In this document: piece after piece, positions 59,613-64,000 of the stretch
How positions within the stretch are numbered: the first letter of the stretch is position 1
Layout of the letters: each line of letters begins with the position of its first letter
Source: DASYLJ01 sp036009625
Lineage (GTDB): Bacteria; Desulfobacterota; Binatia; DP-6
DNA length: 64,000 nucleotides
Direction of reading: 5' to 3'
NCBI GenBank assembly: GCA_036009625.1
Contig: DASYLJ010000006.1
Coordinates: forward strand, 1-64,000
The notes under the pieces: model-generated
The model's input: the letters and a program-made list of their open reading frames with translations, nothing else
Databases searched by the model: none
What the model was told of the DNA's origin: nothing
Translations under genes and position numbers: made by a program

Positions 59613-61955
59613 ATGATTCGTCACATCGGCTCGAGCCTGGCACTGGTCCTCATCCTCGTCACGACGGCGTCCGCCGTCACCTTCACCGTGAATTCGACGA
59701 CCGACGCCGTCGACGCCACGCCCGGCGACGGCACGTGCGCCGCGGCGGGCGGCGCGTGCACGCTGCGCGCCGCCGTGCAGGAAGCGAACGCGCTCGCCGG
59801 TGCCGACGAGATCTCGCTACCGGCCGGCACCTTCCTGCTCTCCCTGGTGGGCTCCGGAGAGGACGCCGCGGCAACCGGCGACCTCGACGTCACCCAGCCG
59901 CTCACCGTCACCGGCGCGAGTGCCGCCACGACCATCATCGACGGGCTCGGCTCCGATCGCATCTTCCACGTGGTCGCCGGCCAGGCGCTCACGGTCCGCA
60001 CGCTCACCGTCCGCAATGGCAAAGAGATCGGCAACGGCGGCGGCATCGTCGCCGAAGCCGGCGTGCCGCTCACCATCGCGGACGTCACGTTCCACGGCAA
60101 TCGGGCCGACAGCGGCGGCGCCATCTTCACCATCGGCACCGCAATGGTCGTCACCGGCAGCCGCTTCGAGAGCAATGTCGTGACCTCGAGTGGTGGAGCG
60201 GTCGCCGTGTCCGCGACGACGAACCCACTGGACATCCGTGACTCCACCTTCGAGAACAACTCGGCTGCGGGAGGCACTGGCGGCGCCCTGATCTATGGCG
60301 GCACCGGCACCGTGACGATCGCCGGATCCACCTTCCACGGCGACAGCGCGGAAACAGCCGGCGCCATGGCCATCATCTCGGCGAGTGCCGTCTCCATCAC
60401 CGACACCGTGGTGGAGAACGCCTCCGCGAGCGGCGCCGGCGGCAACGTCGGCGGCATCTATCTGAACGGCGTCGGCAGCGCGACGCTCTCTGCCCTCGCG
60501 GTCCGCGGCAACGACTCCGCCAACACCGGCGGCGGGCTCGTGTGCGTCGCGACCGGCAACGTCACCCTCACGGACTCGACCATCGAGGACAACACGTCGA
60601 TCGACGACGCCGGGGGGATCTACGTCGTCAGCAGCGCGGGCAACGTGACGATCGAGCGCACCGTGATTCGCAACAACCGCTCCCTCGACGGCACCGCCGG
60701 CGGCGGGCTGGTCCAGACCGCGATGGTCCTGACCGTGCGCGACGTCACGGTGGCCGACAACTCCGCCGCCTCGAGCCTGGGAGGATTCCAGGCCACTGCC
60801 GCCGGCAGCATCGTCGTCGAGCGGTCGCGCTTCACCGGCAACCACACCGGCGCCGTCGTCGGCGGCGTGTATCTCACGTCCCCCGGGACGGTGTCGTTCA
60901 CCGACAGTACGGTCCAGGCCAACGAGGCGCTCGACAACGTCGCGGGTGCGTATCTCGTCAGCGGCGGCGGCGTCACCGTGACCGGCAGCACCTTCGCCGA
61001 CAACATGGCGTTCGGCTCCGGCATCTCGGGCGGGCTGTACCTCGCCGGCGCAGCGTCGACCGTCACCAACAGCACGTTCTCCAACAACTTCGCGTTGGTG
61101 TCGGCGGCAGGGCTGTACACCTCGGGCAGTCCGGTCGTGGTCACCAACTCCACCTTCGTCGGCAACACCGCCGGCGGCGCGGGAGCGGCCATCCTGGCCG
61201 CCGGCGCCACGGTCACGCTCCGCTCGACCGTGATCGGGGCGAGCGACACGCCGAGCTGCGTCGCCGCGCTCCTCTCCGACGGCGACAACGTCGACCAGGA
61301 CGGCAGCTGTCTGCTCACGGGCGCACGTGATCGCAGCGGCCTCGATCCGCTGCTCGGGCCGCTCGCGGACAACGGGGGTCCGACGCTCACGCACGAGCCG
61401 CTCGCGGGCAGCCCGCTCATCGACGGCGTCGGTGGCGGTGCCTGCCCCGTCACCGATCAGCGCGGCGTCGCCCGGCCCACGGACGGCAACAGCGACGGTA
61501 GCGCCGTCTGCGACATCGGCGCCGTCGAGTTCGTCGACGAGTGCCCGACCGATCCCGACAAGCGCCTGCCCGGCGTCTGCGGGTGCGGCGTGCCAGACGT
61601 CGACGCCAACACGAACGGCGCCGTCGATTGCCTCGTCAACGCCGAGCTGAAGGCACGCATCGTCACCGCGCGTACCGTGATGTCGAGCCTCACCGGCGTG
61701 AAGAGCGACGCCGAGACGGCGGCGAAGGCGCAGCTCACCGAGCTGGCCGACGGCATCCTCGCCTACTGCACGACGAACGAGGCGACGATCGTCCTCGGCG
61801 ATCCGTCGGCGAAGCTCGTGAAGCTCGCCAAGAAGGTGCGCAAGGCGCTGCGCGCGACGCGCAAGGGCAAGGGCACCGCGCTGGTGAAGAAGCAGACCCG
61901 CGCCGGCAAGGCCCTCGACGCGCTCGACGTGGCGGTGGCCCCTCAGGCGACGTGA
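59613..61955 (+). CDS. secreted parallel beta-helix protein (CSLREA type), copy 2
   Basis: A 780-residue paralogue of the preceding gene with the same order. The signal peptide (SSLALVLILVTTASA) precedes CTLRAAVQEANALAGADEISLPAGTF, the beta-helix repeats, PLADNGGPTLTHEPLAGSPLIDGVGG, the CGCGVPDVDANTNGAVDC loop and a Lys-rich tail. The ends are most alike and the middle helix most divergent, which suggests duplication followed by drift in the exposed ligand face. An AGGAGG site precedes the ATG. Its 3' end overlaps the converging hydrolase gene by 13 bp. Confidence 0.85.
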   Translation: MIRHIGSSLALVLILVTTASAVTFTVNSTTDAVDATPGDGTCAAAGGACTLRAAVQEANALAGADEISLPAGTFLLSLVGSGEDAAATGDLDVTQPLTVTGASAATTIIDGLGSDRIFHVVAGQALTVRTLTVRNGKEIGNGGGIVAEAGVPLTIADVTFHGNRADSGGAIFTIGTAMVVTGSRFESNVVTSSGGAVAVSATTNPLDIRDSTFENNSAAGGTGGALIYGGTGTVTIAGSTFHGDSAETAGAMAIISASAVSITDTVVENASASGAGGNVGGIYLNGVGSATLSALAVRGNDSANTGGGLVCVATGNVTLTDSTIEDNTSIDDAGGIYVVSSAGNVTIERTVIRNNRSLDGTAGGGLVQTAMVLTVRDVTVADNSAASSLGGFQATAAGSIVVERSRFTGNHTGAVVGGVYLTSPGTVSFTDSTVQANEALDNVAGAYLVSGGGVTVTGSTFADNMAFGSGISGGLYLAGAASTVTNSTFSNNFALVSAAGLYTSGSPVVVTNSTFVGNTAGGAGAAILAAGATVTLRSTVIGASDTPSCVAALLSDGDNVDQDGSCLLTGARDRSGLDPLLGPLADNGGPTLTHEPLAGSPLIDGVGGGACPVTDQRGVARPTDGNSDGSAVCDIGAVEFVDECPTDPDKRLPGVCGCGVPDVDANTNGAVDCLVNAELKARIVTARTVMSSLTGVKSDAETAAKAQLTELADGILAYCTTNEATIVLGDPSAKLVKLAKKVRKALRATRKGKGTALVKKQTRAGKALDALDVAVAPQAT

Positions 61956-62812
61956 GTCCGCAGCTCGAGGCGCACCAGATCGGACGCCTCGAGCTGCGGC
62001 CAATGCCCGACGTCGGCGAGCTGCAGGAGCGGCGCGTCCGGCATCCGTTCCGCGATGCGTTCCGCCATGTGCGCGCCCGACACCGGGTCGAGCATGCCCC
62101 ACACGAACGCACGCGGCACCGTCGCCGTCTCGAGCGCCGTCACCCAACGGCTCGTGTGCTGCGCGCGATCGCGGATGTACTGGATCAGCCGGTGACCGAT
62201 ACGATGTCCGTCGCGCCGGGATACGGCCAGCCACTGCTGGTGCAGGAGCGCGTCGGTGGGCTGGCGTCCATACGTGGCCCGCATCGACTGCGCGAACGTC
62301 TCCTCGCCGAGCATGCGACCGACCTGCGGTCCGAGCTCGGGGTCGAGCAGCGCCAGCTGTCCGGGGAGCGGCCGGTGCAGCTCGGGATAGAGGCCACCGT
62401 TCAGGAAGACGACGTTCGTGATCGTCGCCGCGAGGCTGCCGCCCTGCTGGCGCGCGAGCAGCTCCTGGGCCACCGACACGCCGTAGTCGTGCGCGACCAG
62501 CGCCGTCTGCGTGATGCCGTGATGACGCCAGAGCGCTTCGGTGAGGTCGGCCTGCTCGTGGATCGTGTAGTCGTGATCGTCCGGCTTGTCGGAGTCGCCG
62601 AACCCGAGCAGGTCGAACGCGAGGACCCGCCGGCGGGCGGTCAGGTCGCCCCACAGCGGCGCCCAGTCCGCCGACGAGGTGGGGAAGCCGTGCACCAGCG
62701 TGCACCACTGACCGGGGCCAGCGGTGCGGACGAAGATGTCGCGACGGCCCCCGGGAAGGTCGATCGGGATACGCGAGCCGCCGGCGAGCCAGTCGTCGAA
62801 GGTGATCTCCAT
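61943..62812 (-). CDS. alpha/beta hydrolase with Asp nucleophile (MEST/epoxide hydrolase-like)
   Basis: A 289-residue alpha/beta-hydrolase fold. The oxyanion segment is LVHGFPTSSADW, the strand-5 elbow is VAHDYGVSVA with Asp109 as nucleophile, and the C-terminal His is H270 in ADVGHWPQLE. The Asp nucleophile and GFGDSDKP segment resemble epoxide hydrolases, haloalkane dehalogenases and the MEST family; AHDYG is characteristic of MEST-like proteins. It overlaps the converging beta-helix gene by 13 bp. Substrate unknown. Confidence 0.85.
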   Translation of the reverse strand: MEITFDDWLAGGSRIPIDLPGGRRDIFVRTAGPGQWCTLVHGFPTSSADWAPLWGDLTARRRVLAFDLLGFGDSDKPDDHDYTIHEQADLTEALWRHHGITQTALVAHDYGVSVAQELLARQQGGSLAATITNVVFLNGGLYPELHRPLPGQLALLDPELGPQVGRMLGEETFAQSMRATYGRQPTDALLHQQWLAVSRRDGHRIGHRLIQYIRDRAQHTSRWVTALETATVPRAFVWGMLDPVSGAHMAERIAERMPDAPLLQLADVGHWPQLEASDLVRLELRTHVA

Positions 62813-62856
62813 GCCCGACTTCTACGCCGGCGCACTGCGGTGAGCGATGGCCTTCG

Positions 62857-64000
62857 TCACCGCGTCCCCTTGGCCTCCGCCACCCCCCGCATCGCCACCA
62901 GCGCCACCAACCCCGCCGCGACCGCCGCCGCGTTCACCGACGCGATGCCCATGGCCACCGTACCGCCATCGGCCGCGAGCCTGGCCAACAGGTCGCCGCC
63001 GAGACCCGTACCGAGCGCGATCGCGAGCGCATTCGCGATCTGCATCGTGGCGGACACCTCGCCTTCCCGGCCGTCGGGGGCGCTCTCGAGGATGGCGAGC
63101 GTCGTCACCGGATAGACGATGCCGATGCCGAGTCCGGCAAACGTCCACGCCACGACGGTGATCCACGTCGGCAGCCCCGGCACGAGCGGCGCCGACGCCG
63201 ATGCGAGGCCGATCACGAGCAGCGTCAGACCGGTGCGCAGCAACGCGCGACGCGTCCACCGACCGGCGAGCCGGGCCTGGACCCATGAGCCCGCCGACCA
63301 CGACAGCGTGCCCACGGTGAGCGCAGTGGCGATGACGGCGTTGCCGGCGTGACGAACGTCGGCGATGGCCAGGGGCAGGAACGCCTCAACCGCGAAGAAC
63401 GCGAAGTTCACCAGCGCCAGCACCGCGATGGCGGCCGGCAGGCCGGCGCGAGCGCGCAGCGTGCCCGCCGGCAGCAGGCGCAGCAGCGCGAACGACGCCA
63501 CGACGATGCCGACGATCGCGAGCCCCACCGTGAGCACGGGCTGGGTACTGCGTACGGCGAGCAGGGTCATCGTCACCCCCGCTGCCACCAGCATCGCGTC
63601 GCGCACGCGCCCCGTGGACGGCGGCGCATCGCTCGCCGCCGACGCCCGCAGGGTACGCAAGCCACCCAATGCCAGGCCGCACGCCACGACGGTGAGCGGC
63701 ACGAGGCCGAGGAACACCGCGCGCCACCCCGCCGCACGCGCGACGCCGGCCGCGACCGCGGGCCCGAACAGGCCGGGCACCACCCAGGCGCTGGCGAGCA
63801 GCGCCAGCATCCCCGGCTGCTCCGACGCGGGATACGCACGCGCGACCGCCACGTAGGCGACCGACGACAGCGCCGCGGCACCCGCACCCTGCACCACCCG
63901 ACCCGTCACCAGGACCGCCATGCTCGGCGCGAGCCCTGCGACGATCAGTCCGGCCGTGAAGAGGACCGCCCCAACGACGAAGGGCGGTCCCGGACCGCGC
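62857..64000 (-). CDS. MFS transporter, 5' end beyond the window
   Basis: The last 381 codons of a major facilitator superfamily transporter, in frame up to the window edge (an ATG at 63921 is internal). At least ten hydrophobic helices are visible. ARAYPASEQPGMLALLASAWVVPGLFGPAVAA is the motif-C-rich fifth helix, and LAGRWTRRALLRTG is the loop-like motif in the second half. The pattern fits multidrug or efflux-type 12/14-TM members. The substrate is unknown. Confidence 0.85.
   Translation of the reverse strand, partial: RGPGPPFVVGAVLFTAGLIVAGLAPSMAVLVTGRVVQGAGAAALSSVAYVAVARAYPASEQPGMLALLASAWVVPGLFGPAVAAGVARAAGWRAVFLGLVPLTVVACGLALGGLRTLRASAASDAPPSTGRVRDAMLVAAGVTMTLLAVRSTQPVLTVGLAIVGIVVASFALLRLLPAGTLRARAGLPAAIAVLALVNFAFFAVEAFLPLAIADVRHAGNAVIATALTVGTLSWSAGSWVQARLAGRWTRRALLRTGLTLLVIGLASASAPLVPGLPTWITVVAWTFAGLGIGIVYPVTTLAILESAPDGREGEVSATMQIANALAIALGTGLGGDLLARLAADGGTVAMGIASVNAAAVAAGLVALVAMRGVAEAKGTR

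Larger units (their letters stand above)
57245..61955 (+). repeat. tandem duplication of the beta-helix gene
   Basis: Two adjacent paralogues share N- and C-terminal segments almost residue for residue (RAAVQEANALAGAD, NGGPT, CGCGVPDVD, GKALDALD). They are spaced 13 bp apart and co-oriented, so unequal exchange between them is possible. Confidence 0.85.

Overview
The window is bacterial, very GC-rich and densely coded. I see no rRNA, tRNA, CRISPR array, insertion sequence or phage gene. Several features suggest a soil or sediment bacterium from the Desulfobacterota/Myxococcota/Candidatus Binatota side of the tree: an RpoD with a large insert, secreted Cys-rich repeat proteins, the CSLREA-type beta-helix family, CYK-type C-terminal repeats on a penicillin acylase, paired acyl-CoA dehydrogenases and F420-type enzymes. 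That placement is inference from protein families and has not been tested by phylogeny.

Layout. Positions 1-4400 hold a MacAB-like ABC export operon. From 4400 to 6700 are rpoD with a 53-residue ORF behind it. From 6700 to 11900 are an F420/NADP-reductase-like gene, a sigma-54 response regulator and its histidine kinase, two tiny membrane proteins behind a good sigma-54 promoter, and a deazaflavin-dependent nitroreductase-like gene. From 11900 to 16800 are an acyl-CoA dehydrogenase pair, a TylF-like methyltransferase and a Tat-exported algal-type vanadium haloperoxidase. From 16800 to 23200 are an acyl-CoA ligase overlapping an IpdC-type 2-keto acid decarboxylase, an HtrA-like protein lacking the catalytic triad, an SGNH hydrolase and a glycosyltransferase.

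Positions 23200-28850 are the most striking part. An unusual sigma factor, a soluble double zf-HC2 protein and a 1242-residue CHAT protease-STAND ATPase-TPR protein sit in one operon. The arrangement recalls the CHAT protease/sigma-factor logic of type III-E CRISPR Craspase, but there is no CRISPR here. A methanethiol S-methyltransferase-like (MddA) gene precedes it.

From 29800 to 35000 are a 1367-residue secreted protein (three beta-sandwich repeats followed by 14 disintegrin-like Cys-rich units) and another exported protein. From 35000 to 42900 are 6-phosphofructokinase, a short-chain dehydrogenase, several small exported, SH3-like and zinc-ribbon proteins, an RRM protein with a glycine tail, a DJ-1/PfpI protein, a thiolase-like protein and YceI. 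From 42900 to 55300 are a penicillin-acylase-family Ntn hydrolase with calcium-type inserts and C-terminal repeats, pabB-pabC, an APC permease, a beta-lactamase-like esterase, an HxlR regulator divergent from an AhpD/CMD protein across a clear operator, a DEAD-box helicase and a DUF1254/DUF1214 pair. From 55300 to 64000 are a TPR-like membrane protein, two tandem secreted beta-helix paralogues, an alpha/beta hydrolase with an Asp nucleophile, and an MFS transporter that runs off the window.

Two window-wide patterns recur. Many same-strand genes overlap by ATGA, GTGA or TAATG. Several genes have a TTGA-type -35 box 36-40 nt before a start codon that lacks a Shine-Dalgarno sequence, which suggests leaderless transcripts.
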